IMG/VR virus record: IMGVR_UViG_3300028388_002856
Span: 1-42,392 of that record
DNA length: 42,392 nt
Direction: 5' to 3' (one strand)
Origin: a virus
This document shows, piece after piece, positions 16,123 through 24,678 of this stretch. The notes beneath the pieces are model-generated. The model was not told the origin of the DNA and did no database searches. It saw only the letters and a program-made list of their open reading frames with translations. A program made the position numbers and the translations under genes. Within the stretch, counting starts at the first letter, position 1. The number at the start of each line of letters is the position of its first letter.

Positions 16123-16653
16123 TTAGTCTGACGTTTCGTATAATTCTGGGTATTCGTTAATTAAGTGTATACTTTTGTCTCTTAATGCTGTTTTATAAGC
16201 TTTTTGTAGAGAAGTAATATCGGTACAGTCGTAATAGTTAATATTTATAGTCATTTGTTTAAACTGCTCTAGATAATTACCTTTATGTTGATGACCGGGG
16301 TCTAAAGGTTTGTCAGAACCTTTACCGACACGTATAATCATATGGATATCTTCACCAGTCATTGCTTTGTATTTATCTACATGGTTAATTAACTGATTAG
16401 TACTTGAAATTAAAAAGTCCCATCTGGGGTAAAAAGTTATAACAAGTTTACCGGTCATAGCTAGACCTAGACTCATCCCCATTTGAGTTTCTTCAAAGAC
16501 AGGAGTTTCTATAAACTTATCTTTTTTTAGTTTATCTACTGTCTTACTCATTGGGTTACCGTAGTATATTAACTGCTGGCCTATGAAAACGGTATTTTCC
16601 ATAGAGTTTAGTTCCTCCATATACTCAGTAAGGTATTCTCTATAAGTTATCAT
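16123..16653 (-). CDS. Thiamine-diphosphate enzyme, E1-beta/transketolase pyrimidine-binding half
   Basis: A 176-residue protein matching only the pyrimidine-binding domain of E1-beta/transketolase proteins. FIGQQLIYYGNP at 23-34 and the cofactor-activating Glu box (FEETQMGMSLGLAMTG, catalytic Glu probably E54) are followed by the SSTNQLINHVDKYKAMTG helix and an IIRVGKGS strand. The usual C-terminal transketolase domain of E1-beta (about 130 residues) is absent. Its partner alpha half is two genes upstream (17370-18005), separated by an SGNH hydrolase gene. The two would form a minimal heteromeric enzyme transferring a two-carbon or acyl unit. The substrate is unknown. Confidence 0.78.
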   Translation of the reverse strand: MITYREYLTEYMEELNSMENTVFIGQQLIYYGNPMSKTVDKLKKDKFIETPVFEETQMGMSLGLAMTGKLVITFYPRWDFLISSTNQLINHVDKYKAMTGEDIHMIIRVGKGSDKPLDPGHQHKGNYLEQFKQMTININYYDCTDITSLQKAYKTALRDKSIHLINEYPELYETSD

Positions 16654-17365
16654 TTTTTATTTTTTCTATAATGTTATCTGCTATTACTCTATGGCAAGAC
16701 TTAGATGGATGTCTATCGTTGTAGAATTTTTTTAAATTTTCCCTATCGGTATTAATAGTAAACTTATCATCGCTATTCATTAAATCTTCAAGTGAAGTAA
16801 AGTTTTGATTTTCGTAGTTAAAAGTTATTAATCTGTCTTTAAACCATTTATTCTGCTCTATATACGGAACAATATCCGATGGCCATGTTAATATTAAAGG
16901 TTTTATACCCCTATTTTCGCATCGTCTAAGTATAATTTCTATATTTTCTAATGTTATTTTATACAAAGCATCATCAACGGTTAGATCTAAATTACTATAT
17001 TTAGATTGTAGTTCTGCAAACGATAATTCAGCATGATCGTCTCTAGTAACTCTTGTTATTTGAAATATTACATACGATAAATCTTTATCAATATACCTTG
17101 AACTATTTAAAATTTTAATAATAAATTCTAGAGAGGTATCATTATTTCCTCCATTTTCTGAAACTGCTATCTCAAAAGTCTCAAAATAATTTGCTACTAA
17201 TCTTGGAAACCTGCAAGCATTTTTATAATGTATTTGTGCTTGGCTGAGCCAAGTACTATCCCAGTAATGGGGGTCGTCACACTGAATAAGTCTAGGGAGG
17301 TTCGAATAAAAATATAATCCTTGACCCCAAGTAAAACTACAGCCTACAAATATTAACCCGTTCAT
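16640..17365 (-). CDS. SGNH/GDSL-type hydrolase
   Basis: A 241-residue protein with SGNH hallmarks. Block I is GCSFTWGQG, with nucleophile S10. A Gly-Gly-Asn stretch lies near 72-74, and FQITRVTR is in the place of block III. The C-terminal catalytic pair is in DRHPSKSCH (D217, H219). These enzymes are esterases or acyltransferases; in polysaccharide clusters they often add or remove acetyl groups. No signal peptide or membrane helix is present, so it is cytoplasmic. It overlaps the downstream E1-beta half by 14 bases and lies between the two halves of the thiamine enzyme, which suggests a shared pathway. Confidence 0.75.
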   Translation of the reverse strand: MNGLIFVGCSFTWGQGLYFYSNLPRLIQCDDPHYWDSTWLSQAQIHYKNACRFPRLVANYFETFEIAVSENGGNNDTSLEFIIKILNSSRYIDKDLSYVIFQITRVTRDDHAELSFAELQSKYSNLDLTVDDALYKITLENIEIILRRCENRGIKPLILTWPSDIVPYIEQNKWFKDRLITFNYENQNFTSLEDLMNSDDKFTINTDRENLKKFYNDRHPSKSCHRVIADNIIEKIKNDNL

Positions 17366-17369
17366 AAAT

Positions 17370-18005
17370 TTAAAATACTACCCATTTTCCTGTTCCGTAA
17401 TGAGGGTACTTAGATTCGTAATCGTATTGTATAACATCGTAAGGGATGTCTCTTTTTTTACCATTCCACGTATGTTCTGTTGGAGTATTTGTTGATACGC
17501 CGTTATCTTCAACTATAAAATAAAGAGGTAAATCAAAATTTCGTGCATATTTATGTACCTCATAAAATAGCCCAGACTCAAAACACATATCTCCAATAAA
17601 ACACCATACTTTTTTCTCGGAATTATTTATTTTTAACCCTTTAGCTACACCTAAAGCTATAGATAAAGTACCTCCAACGATAGCTGAAGAGTAAAAGTTT
17701 TGATTAGGATTACATAATGTTATGGACTTACCTTCTAATATTCTTTCCTCAATCCAATCAGGGTCTAATCCTTTTAATAAAGCATGGTAATGAGACCTCC
17801 AGGTAGAGAAAACCCAATCGTCTGTATGAATACGTTTAAAAATTTCAATTAACTGTTTTTCGTTACCGTTTGAGAGATGCACAGGACCTCTTATTTTTCC
17901 TCCCTCCCAGCTTCTAATAATTTTATTTTCAAAATCAATTAAATCTTTTGGCGAGTAGTCTATTTCTCTTACCTCTGGGTATAGATTTAAGTTTTTAATC
18001 TCCAT
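17370..18005 (-). CDS. Thiamine-diphosphate enzyme, E1-alpha-like half
   Basis: A 211-residue protein of the E1-alpha/transketolase diphosphate-binding type. The TWRSHYHALLKG helix start near 69, a Gly/Ser-rich turn (AIVGGTLSIALGVAKGLK) and the thiamine-diphosphate/Mg motif (FIGDMCFESG at 137-146, followed by the helix and IVEDNGVST with N168) are in the right order. Normal E1-alpha subunits have about 330-400 residues, so this is strongly shortened. The beta half is at 16123-16653. Its ATG at 18005 lies inside the end of the RmlC-type gene (11-base overlap). Confidence 0.8.
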   Translation of the reverse strand: MEIKNLNLYPEVREIDYSPKDLIDFENKIIRSWEGGKIRGPVHLSNGNEKQLIEIFKRIHTDDWVFSTWRSHYHALLKGLDPDWIEERILEGKSITLCNPNQNFYSSAIVGGTLSIALGVAKGLKINNSEKKVWCFIGDMCFESGLFYEVHKYARNFDLPLYFIVEDNGVSTNTPTEHTWNGKKRDIPYDVIQYDYESKYPHYGTGKWVVF

Positions 18006-18540
18006 TTTTATCTCTTTTTGAAAGAATGGGACTATCCGTTGGCCATTCTATTTTGTATTTAGGATTATCCCATTTAACAGTAAATTGTTCTGGTGTATCT
18101 ACAAAGTTCCCGGTGTAAAATAAATTGTAATGAAACATACAGTCTGTAAGTGCGTAATGCCCGTTAGCAAATCCAGGTGGTACTAGTATCTGATTTCTAG
18201 AATTCTCTGATATAATGTAGCTTTCCCATTGTCCGTAAGTTTGTGAATCTTTTCTAACATCTAGTACCACTAAGTATATATCACCTACTGCTGCTTGTAC
18301 CAATTTCCAGGTTTTAGTATCCCAGTGTAGTCCTCTTAAAACTCCTTTGTATGATTTAGAAAATCGACCGTGAATATTAAGATCTTGCTTTGATTCATTT
18401 ATATGAGACACAGCAGGATGATCGGTAGAGTGGAATGTTGTCCATATCTCACCCCTATACTCTCTATGAACAGAAGGTAAATATTGAAGAACTTCTTCTC
18501 CAAAGATATTAGAAGGTAATATGTCGAAATTATTCCACAT
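17995..18540 (-). CDS. RmlC-type NDP-4-keto-sugar 3,5-epimerase
   Basis: A 181-residue protein with the RmlC fold signature. The catalytic His box is GVLRGLHWDTKTW (H72); then come AVGDIYLVVLDVRKDSQTYG, the conserved QILVPPGFANGHYALTD strand-turn, and an aromatic-rich FHYNLFYTGN segment holding the likely catalytic Tyr. RmlC makes dTDP-4-keto-rhamnose; relatives act on GDP-heptose and other keto-sugars, which would fit the heptose-type genes here. Length is normal. Neighbours are an SDR upstream and the thiamine-enzyme alpha half downstream. Confidence 0.88.
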   Translation of the reverse strand: MWNNFDILPSNIFGEEVLQYLPSVHREYRGEIWTTFHSTDHPAVSHINESKQDLNIHGRFSKSYKGVLRGLHWDTKTWKLVQAAVGDIYLVVLDVRKDSQTYGQWESYIISENSRNQILVPPGFANGHYALTDCMFHYNLFYTGNFVDTPEQFTVKWDNPKYKIEWPTDSPILSKRDKNGD

Positions 18541-18543
18541 AAA

Positions 18544-19512
18544 CTATATATTAGTGTAACCTAATGGAAGTCCGTTTCTAAATTGATTACCTAAAAGAGG
18601 TACGATTACTTTATAACCTCTAATTAATTCCTCTATACCAAAGTCAATAGAGTGTTCGGGGTTCCAACCCGTATTTTCAACTTTAACGTTAGAAACTATG
18701 TAATTTCTTTTATCTGGGTCTTCATAGTAGTCGCTATAAACTACTACTAAATCTTCTACGTAGGTCTTAATTTTGTTGAGAAGTTCTTCTTTTGATAAAT
18801 TAGCGTCGCTAAGACCTACATTAAAGACCTCACCTTTGTATGTATTATAATTCTCAATCATAAATAGAAACACAGAGGCTACGTCTTTTACGTGTATAAA
18901 GTTACGTTTAAAAGTTTTTTCAAACACCACTATATACTTATCTGTAATAGCTTTATATACAAAATCATTAACTAAAAGATCTGTTCTCATTCTAGGAGAA
19001 GTACCGAATACTGTAGCGAGACGAAAGCAGATTCCATCTGAGTTATTTTGAATATATTTTTCGGCATTTACCTTTGTTTCCCCGTATACTGATATAGGTG
19101 TAAGAGGAGATTCTTCATTACAGTAAATGTCTCCCTGTCCAAGGCCATAGCCGCTATTAGTATTTGGGTAAAGTACTTTTTTATCTGTACCTTTTATCCA
19201 GTCGACTATGTTTTTTATCTGAATATAATTTACCTGTTCCGCAAGCATAGGGTTTGCTTTGCACGCTGGAAAGCCTACTATTGCAGCTAAAGGTATTATT
19301 ATATCTGCTTGTACTACTAACGATTTTAATAGATCATCATCTAACACATCTCCATAAATGAAGTTAAAATTAGGATTAGAAGCAAAATTTATAGGAGTTA
19401 ACTGATTGAATATTAGTTTATCTAGTACAGTTACTACATAACCATTATTAAGTAATGTTTCACTAAGCACTGAACCGATATACCCTGCACCTCCAGTAAT
19501 TAAAACCTTCAT
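18544..19512 (-). CDS. Extended SDR, NAD-dependent sugar-nucleotide epimerase/dehydratase
   Basis: A 322-residue extended short-chain dehydrogenase. The Rossmann glycine motif is at 7-13 (GGAGYIG) and an acidic residue ends the second strand (VLDKL, D31). The active-site YxxxK is intact at 143-147 (YGETK), with a Ser/Thr-rich NTNSGYG strand before it. RLATVFGTSPRMR and FIHVKDVA follow as in NAD-dependent epimerases. The likely substrate is a nucleotide sugar, to be epimerised or reduced together with the adjacent RmlC-type enzyme. Of the three large SDRs in the island this is the only one with a fully conventional active site. Confidence 0.87.
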   Translation of the reverse strand: MKVLITGGAGYIGSVLSETLLNNGYVVTVLDKLIFNQLTPINFASNPNFNFIYGDVLDDDLLKSLVVQADIIIPLAAIVGFPACKANPMLAEQVNYIQIKNIVDWIKGTDKKVLYPNTNSGYGLGQGDIYCNEESPLTPISVYGETKVNAEKYIQNNSDGICFRLATVFGTSPRMRTDLLVNDFVYKAITDKYIVVFEKTFKRNFIHVKDVASVFLFMIENYNTYKGEVFNVGLSDANLSKEELLNKIKTYVEDLVVVYSDYYEDPDKRNYIVSNVKVENTGWNPEHSIDFGIEELIRGYKVIVPLLGNQFRNGLPLGYTNI

Positions 19513-19515
19513 ATT

Positions 19516-20292
19516 CTACTCCCCCCAGTGTTCTTTTTTAAGTTTATACAAGTCAATAGGCTCTCGTTTCATATGAGAACCTTGATTAAAGTAGGCACCT
19601 TTTTTTAAGTATCCACCTAAGAAGTTTCTTCTCATTCTATCTGAATTATTCGCCTCTGAACCGTGTACACAATGAGAGTGTAGTAAAACAACTTGCCCTT
19701 TTTGCAAGTACCCTTCTACTTTCCTAAAATCATGGCCTTCTGGCATTACACAAGGTTTACCTCTTTCGTTTCTCCAGTTTTTAGGGTTTGTCTTAGTGCG
19801 TTCTTCGTCTACTTCAATAGGAAGTATAGGCAGCCTGTGAGAACCTTCATAGTTCCATACTGCACCGTTTTCTACATCGTGGTTATCTAATGCAAGAGCG
19901 GTATTTATAACTTCGTTATGACCACATCCTGTATAAAATGCGTTTTGATGCATATCTCTACCTAATTGTCCTGGTGGTTTAAAGTACGCCCAGGTCTGAA
20001 GTCCAATTAGTTCCCCACCCATCAAATATTCACATGCTTCTATAACTTTAGGATGGGCAAATAGCTTTTCTAATTTAGAAGATAATTTATGTGGGTACAT
20101 AAATGGATCCCATTCGCCCCATTCTTCTCCATTTTCTTTAGTAGTTAATTTTCTCTGTTGACGAAGCTTTTCTAATTCTTCGTTAATTTCATCACATTCA
20201 TTTTCTGATAGTAAGTTGAGGACGGTCCATCCTCTATATCTCCAATCAAAGGTAATCTGCTGAATTTCTAATTCAGATAAATGTTTAACCAT
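19516..20292 (-). CDS. PhyH (phytanoyl-CoA dioxygenase)-family protein with altered iron motif
   Basis: A 258-residue protein of the PhyH oxygenase family. The expected HxD is H115-Q-N117 (GRDMHQNAFY), so the aspartate ligand is an asparagine. The distal histidine is H210 (HSHCVHGSEANNSDRMRRNF), and the following arginines could bind 2-oxoglutarate. NGAVWNYEGSHR at about 142-153 is the usual family box. Members hydroxylate small molecules and, in glycan clusters, perhaps sugars. The Asp-to-Asn change may lower or alter activity. It is tightly packed between SDR genes. Confidence 0.82.
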   Translation of the reverse strand: MVKHLSELEIQQITFDWRYRGWTVLNLLSENECDEINEELEKLRQQRKLTTKENGEEWGEWDPFMYPHKLSSKLEKLFAHPKVIEACEYLMGGELIGLQTWAYFKPPGQLGRDMHQNAFYTGCGHNEVINTALALDNHDVENGAVWNYEGSHRLPILPIEVDEERTKTNPKNWRNERGKPCVMPEGHDFRKVEGYLQKGQVVLLHSHCVHGSEANNSDRMRRNFLGGYLKKGAYFNQGSHMKREPIDLYKLKKEHWGE

Positions 20293-20307
20293 AACTTAAA
20301 ATATTTA

Positions 20308-21267
20308 CTATAGAAGATTAGATTTATACCATTCTACTGTTTCATTCATCCCGTCTCTAAAAGAGTAGTCTGGTTTAAAACCTAATTCTGATTGAATTCG
20401 ATCTACAGAAACTGCTCTAAAGGGTATAGTAGTAGGCTTAGAATCGTCCCATATAACTTCTGGTGTTAGCTTAGTAACGTCTAATAGAGTTTCAACTATA
20501 TGTCCTATAGTTATACCTTCTCCGTACCCTAAGTTGTAAGGTCTCATACTTTCTCCTTTTTCAAGTACTAGTAAGACTCCCTTTACCACATCTTTTACGT
20601 ATAAAAAATCTCTTACCACATCAGGTGAACCCCATACTGTAAATGGATCTTCACCGGAATGTATTCTTTTAATTAGAGCCGGGATTACATGACAGGTTTT
20701 AAGATCAAAATTATCATACGGACCAAAGATAGCAGATCCTCTAGCAATTAAAATATCCATATCACTAAAATGAGAGATATGTTCCATAACTTTTTCTCTA
20801 TATCTTCTCATCTGTCCATATCCAAAATAAGATATGTAAGGTTCACCGTCGTAATACTCATCTTCAGTTATTAAGTACCTACGGTCTGGGTATCCTGTTG
20901 ATGAGTTAAGGTCTACAAATCTCTTAACTTTGTTATTATGAGCTGCTTCAAGAAGATTAGTAATAATAACTATTTGATTAAGAGTAACTTGAACGTCTGT
21001 TGCTACTGTAGAGGGGTGCAGTATATTTCCAGCAGCATGTACTACATAATCAGCGCCTGCTGTTAGTTTAACACAGTCATCGTAATCAGTAAGGTCGATA
21101 CCGTCTAAAATCTGTATTCTAGAATCTTCAATCTTAAGAGGTGCTATATGAGTATGTGTTTTAACATGTGCTCCTCTTTTTAAAAGTTCTTCTATGTAAT
21201 GGGTACCTAAGAATCCGGAACCTCCGGTTACAACAACAACTTTATCTTTATAAAAACTATTTTCCAT
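20308..21267 (-). CDS. Extended SDR, NAD-dependent epimerase (GDP-fucose synthase-like), Lys to Arg in active site
   Basis: A 319-residue extended SDR. The Rossmann motif TGGSGFLG is at 14-21. ARGSAIFGPYDNFDLKTCHV and the RDFLYVKDVVKGVLLVLEKG region resemble GDP-fucose synthase and related 4-epimerases. The active-site motif reads Y150-GQM-R154, so the usual catalytic lysine is an arginine. Ser/Thr residues of the NSSTGYP strand are present. It precedes another SDR with a different active-site change, so the pair may act as complementary subunits or on an unusual substrate. Confidence 0.85.
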   Translation of the reverse strand: MENSFYKDKVVVVTGGSGFLGTHYIEELLKRGAHVKTHTHIAPLKIEDSRIQILDGIDLTDYDDCVKLTAGADYVVHAAGNILHPSTVATDVQVTLNQIVIITNLLEAAHNNKVKRFVDLNSSTGYPDRRYLITEDEYYDGEPYISYFGYGQMRRYREKVMEHISHFSDMDILIARGSAIFGPYDNFDLKTCHVIPALIKRIHSGEDPFTVWGSPDVVRDFLYVKDVVKGVLLVLEKGESMRPYNLGYGEGITIGHIVETLLDVTKLTPEVIWDDSKPTTIPFRAVSVDRIQSELGFKPDYSFRDGMNETVEWYKSNLL

Positions 21268-21273
21268 AACAAA

Positions 21274-22251
21274 TTAAGTAAAGGGGTTATATCTATAATT
21301 ATCACTAAGAACAGTATTTCTATTAGATTTATACCATTCTATTGTTTTCTTAATACCTTCTTTGAGAGACGTTTTTGGGAAAAATCCATAAGAGTTAAAT
21401 CTCTCCATATTCATAAGTCTCTTACTATCTCCTGTAGCGTATTCCGTAAGCCAATTAATATCTACGTCTCTATTGCTACTCTGTATAACATAGTCAACTA
21501 CCTTCTTAATAGTATTAGGAACACCAGAGCTTAGATTTAACGGCTCGGTAATTTCTTTTTCTACGCAGTATATCAAGCCATCCGCTACGTCTTCGCTATA
21601 AATAAAATCTCTAATAGGTGCTCCATCTCCAAATACGTCTAATACGTCATTTTTAAACACCTTAGAAATAAGTGAAGGAATAACCATGGCATTATTTTCA
21701 TCAAAATTATCCCAAGGTCCATAAACGTTGCCTGGTCTAATTATAGATATATTTTCCAATTCATATTGAATTCTGTATGCATCAACCTGTAATTCCCCCA
21801 TTCTTTTAGCCCATCCTGGATGTTTATCATTTGGGGAAGGAAAAGTTTTCCAAACATCATCTTCATTAAATACTTCTGCTGGGTGGTAGACTCCGACTGA
21901 AGAAACATATACAAACCAGTCTACATTATTAACTCTTCCTGCTTCTAACATATTGGTATTAAACTGCAACATTGGAACCATAAAGCTTGCCGGATTTTGC
22001 CTAGACATCTGTGGAGAGCCTTTAATACCTACTGTATTAAACACTATGTCTATATCATCTGTAAGCTTTAAACACTGATCGAAAAATCTTAGATCAGCTT
22101 TTTTATATACTATATCTCTATCAAAAAACTTACCGTCTACAATGTCGGTAGCAGTAATTGTACAGTTATACTTTTTAAGCTTATCTATAAGAGCTCTTGC
22201 TACCATCCCGTTAGCCCCTGTCACTAAAACATTTTTATTTTTTAAATCCAT
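21274..22251 (-). CDS. Extended SDR, NAD-dependent epimerase/dehydratase-like, lacking the active-site Tyr
   Basis: A 325-residue extended SDR. TGANGMVA at 11-18 is the nucleotide-binding loop and SSVGVY at 117-122 the Ser strand. The segment normally reading YxxxK is P145-GWA-K149, so the lysine is kept but the tyrosine is proline. IRPGNVYGPWDNFDENNA and RDFIYSEDVADGL match the family. It may be an inactive partner, use a displaced residue, or have a changed reaction. It lies 6 bases before the previous SDR gene in the transcript. Confidence 0.85.
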   Translation of the reverse strand: MDLKNKNVLVTGANGMVARALIDKLKKYNCTITATDIVDGKFFDRDIVYKKADLRFFDQCLKLTDDIDIVFNTVGIKGSPQMSRQNPASFMVPMLQFNTNMLEAGRVNNVDWFVYVSSVGVYHPAEVFNEDDVWKTFPSPNDKHPGWAKRMGELQVDAYRIQYELENISIIRPGNVYGPWDNFDENNAMVIPSLISKVFKNDVLDVFGDGAPIRDFIYSEDVADGLIYCVEKEITEPLNLSSGVPNTIKKVVDYVIQSSNRDVDINWLTEYATGDSKRLMNMERFNSYGFFPKTSLKEGIKKTIEWYKSNRNTVLSDNYRYNPFT

Positions 22252-22253
22252 AC

Positions 22254-23273
22254 CTATTTTCTGATTACATCTAAAGTTATACAGTGAGGACCGCCGCTAA
22301 GTGTTCTAGCATGTCTTAATTTAACCGGAATAGACTCGATTCCGTATTTACTAAGTAGGTTCATTAGAGATACCTGGTGTTCTTCTACCATTACTAAATT
22401 TTCGTTAATAGTAAGTATGTTCATTCCTAACCAAGGCGATGCAGGACACCAATCTTCCATTACTTGAGTTGGATAAGGTTCAGGAGCCCATATTCTATCC
22501 CACTTTCTCAAAAAAGCAGGCATGTTATGCTTATTTACTCTTGCCGGGTTGCATAGTACTAGCTCTTCTCGCAATAGTACGAAAGTAGTATCGATATGAA
22601 TATATGCATACACATCCTCTACTCTATGAACATTATATTCAGGAGAGATATTTTCTCTTAGATAAGATTCTAATAGATCAGCTCCCGCTAAATTACCTGT
22701 ATTAGAGACTAAGTATAGTAGATCGTAATTAGCTTTTAAAATATTAGCCGCATCGAAAATTGGACTAGGTCCGTCCATTAAAGTAGGTCTTGATAAATCT
22801 TCAACACTGTACATATTGTTATCATCTAGAGAAGTAGGAAACTCCACCCAGCTTTCTGGAGTAAAGATATCTCTATATTTGTCTGCTTCATCTCTTCTTT
22901 GATGTAAAGCCATTGGAGTCTTTATTACTTTACAGTCTACTACTAAAAGCGGATCTCTAGGACAGTAATCATAATACGAATCAGTAAAAGGTCTATCAGT
23001 AGAATTATAGATCTCTGGCGGTCTAATAACATTAACTCCTAATTTAGTTAAAATTTCAGAAATATTATGTAAATCTTCTTCAGTCTCTTCGAGTACTTGG
23101 TCAGGGTAAACTCCAGTAGGTATTTGTTTAAATTGCTCATCTGATAAATGAGCATAGTCAATACATCTTAATGATTTATCTTTTATTGTAGGAATCTGGG
23201 CTTTATTTACGGTACCAACTATAATCGTATCTAATTGACCCCATTCATTGACTACTTTTGGTTGAATTTTCAT
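22254..23273 (-). CDS. Amidinotransferase (glycine amidinotransferase-like)
   Basis: A 339-residue protein of the guanidino-group-modifying pentein fold. The catalytic residues of arginine:glycine amidinotransferase can be placed: D174 in FDAANILK, H226 in HIDTTF and C331 in SGGPHC near the C-terminus. PRDPLLVVD at 105-113 and the EPYPTQVMEDWCPASPW region are also family-like. The reaction would transfer an amidino group from arginine to an amine, forming a guanidino compound. In this setting the acceptor could be an amino sugar made by the DegT-type enzyme. It overlaps the upstream GT10-like gene by 29 bases. Confidence 0.88.
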   Translation of the reverse strand: MKIQPKVVNEWGQLDTIIVGTVNKAQIPTIKDKSLRCIDYAHLSDEQFKQIPTGVYPDQVLEETEEDLHNISEILTKLGVNVIRPPEIYNSTDRPFTDSYYDYCPRDPLLVVDCKVIKTPMALHQRRDEADKYRDIFTPESWVEFPTSLDDNNMYSVEDLSRPTLMDGPSPIFDAANILKANYDLLYLVSNTGNLAGADLLESYLRENISPEYNVHRVEDVYAYIHIDTTFVLLREELVLCNPARVNKHNMPAFLRKWDRIWAPEPYPTQVMEDWCPASPWLGMNILTINENLVMVEEHQVSLMNLLSKYGIESIPVKLRHARTLSGGPHCITLDVIRK

Positions 23274-24678
23274 AAATTTTATTTATATCGTTATAAACTC
23301 TCTGTAAATATTCCTTTGAAAAAGCTTGATCTAAGAGTAAATTCTGATTATACTCTAATATATGAAAAATATCTCTATACCACTTGTCTATTTCAGAAAT
23401 ACTTTTTTGTGATAATCTGTATATTTCTTTTAACACAAGTTCTAACCTCTTATTATTATCTAATTCTGAGTCATATTCCTCGTTTATAAAAGGATGAAAA
23501 GTTTTAAACCCTAATGATCTAAGTTCTGCTAAAGAGTTTGAAGAGCCTATAATAATAAATGGCTGTAAATTAGCGATAGGTTTGAGAGCTTTTTCTGAGA
23601 TATAATCCCCTGGTCGAAAAAAATTAGTTTCTGATACTATATTAATATATGAATCAATAAACGGTTCGTAGTTTTCATAGTACATACCGCGTACCTCGCT
23701 TATATCTTCGTAGTCTATAGTAATATTAGGTATGTTTTCTACTATATGGTTATACTGATTAACTATGTCTTCTTTATTCATTTCCCATGATAGTAACTCT
23801 ACAGCGGGATCAATTAATTTACCTTGAGGATTACATTCAGGATCTAAAAAATCATAAGAAATTAAAAAATCATTTATAATATCCTTATAGTAAAAATATA
23901 GAATAGGGTATAATCTTTGAAGTCTTAATCTACGGTTAAACATTAAAAATTTATACCTGCGTTCATTTTGAGGAAGTTTATCCTTAGTTACTAATGTATA
24001 GCCTTTTATTTTACTCCCTTGTTTTTCTGAGTTCAGCATTTTAGTATATTCTAAATGCTTTGTTGGGTACGCCCAGTTAAAAGTAAGTACATTGATTTTA
24101 TTAGAATTTGGTACAGTTTCAGTATGCCATTGATTATAATCGGTTTTAAGAGAATGTGAAGCTGTAGCGAAAATAACTTTTTTATGCGGTATAACTAAAT
24201 TATCTAATTCTATATGAATAGTCTCTAACATACCTTCTACTAAAATACCTTCTGTCGAGTAATTTATTAATAGGAATACATTTTCTTTTTCTCTAATTGC
24301 TTTGAGAGCTTTTTTTGATATAAAACGAGTAACGGGAAAATTTTCATTTATAGAGTACTTATACCCCATTGCAGCATTTGGAGACCCGTGTATAGAAATA
24401 CAGTAAATTAAAATACTACTTCCTTCTATTTTACCTATATCATTTGTACTTACAGTTCCACTTGTTAAGAACTGTAGTATTTTTTCTCCATCAAAAACAG
24501 ACACTCCATCATCGTACTTATCTGAAATAGAAGGTAGTACTAAATACGGCTCTATAAAACTGTTTTCTACATAAGAATATAGGTACCGGTAATTTACCCC
24601 ATTAGGGACGGTATAGTACGGACTTATATAGTCATACACAAGCTTAATATCTTTTTTAGTAAACTTTACTTTATCCAT
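23245..24678 (-). CDS. GT10 (fucosyltransferase)-like glycosyltransferase, copy 1
   Basis: A 477-residue protein. Its C-terminal region (about 345-404: NIVSETNF, then ISEKALKPIANLQPFIIIGS and a LGFKTFHPF box ending EEYD) resembles the donor-binding half of GT10 fucosyltransferases, where a TEK box and a Pro-Phe-(V/I)-x-x-G strand bind the nucleotide sugar. A second conserved box, KFLMFNRRLRLQR at 243-255, is shared with the next gene. The N-terminal 230 residues are divergent and presumably recognise the acceptor. The two genes are tandem paralogues sharing TAATG-type coupling at 24678. The sugar donor is unknown. Confidence 0.65.
   Translation of the reverse strand: MDKVKFTKKDIKLVYDYISPYYTVPNGVNYRYLYSYVENSFIEPYLVLPSISDKYDDGVSVFDGEKILQFLTSGTVSTNDIGKIEGSSILIYCISIHGSPNAAMGYKYSINENFPVTRFISKKALKAIREKENVFLLINYSTEGILVEGMLETIHIELDNLVIPHKKVIFATASHSLKTDYNQWHTETVPNSNKINVLTFNWAYPTKHLEYTKMLNSEKQGSKIKGYTLVTKDKLPQNERRYKFLMFNRRLRLQRLYPILYFYYKDIINDFLISYDFLDPECNPQGKLIDPAVELLSWEMNKEDIVNQYNHIVENIPNITIDYEDISEVRGMYYENYEPFIDSYINIVSETNFFRPGDYISEKALKPIANLQPFIIIGSSNSLAELRSLGFKTFHPFINEEYDSELDNNKRLELVLKEIYRLSQKSISEIDKWYRDIFHILEYNQNLLLDQAFSKEYLQRVYNDINKIYENSTKSSQ

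Noticed and set aside
23235-23489. 84-codon plus-strand hydrophobic frame resembling a small membrane protein
   Set aside because: Tyr/Leu/Phe-rich translation is expected from the antisense of an AT-rich gene; it overlaps the GT10-like copy 1 and amidinotransferase genes.
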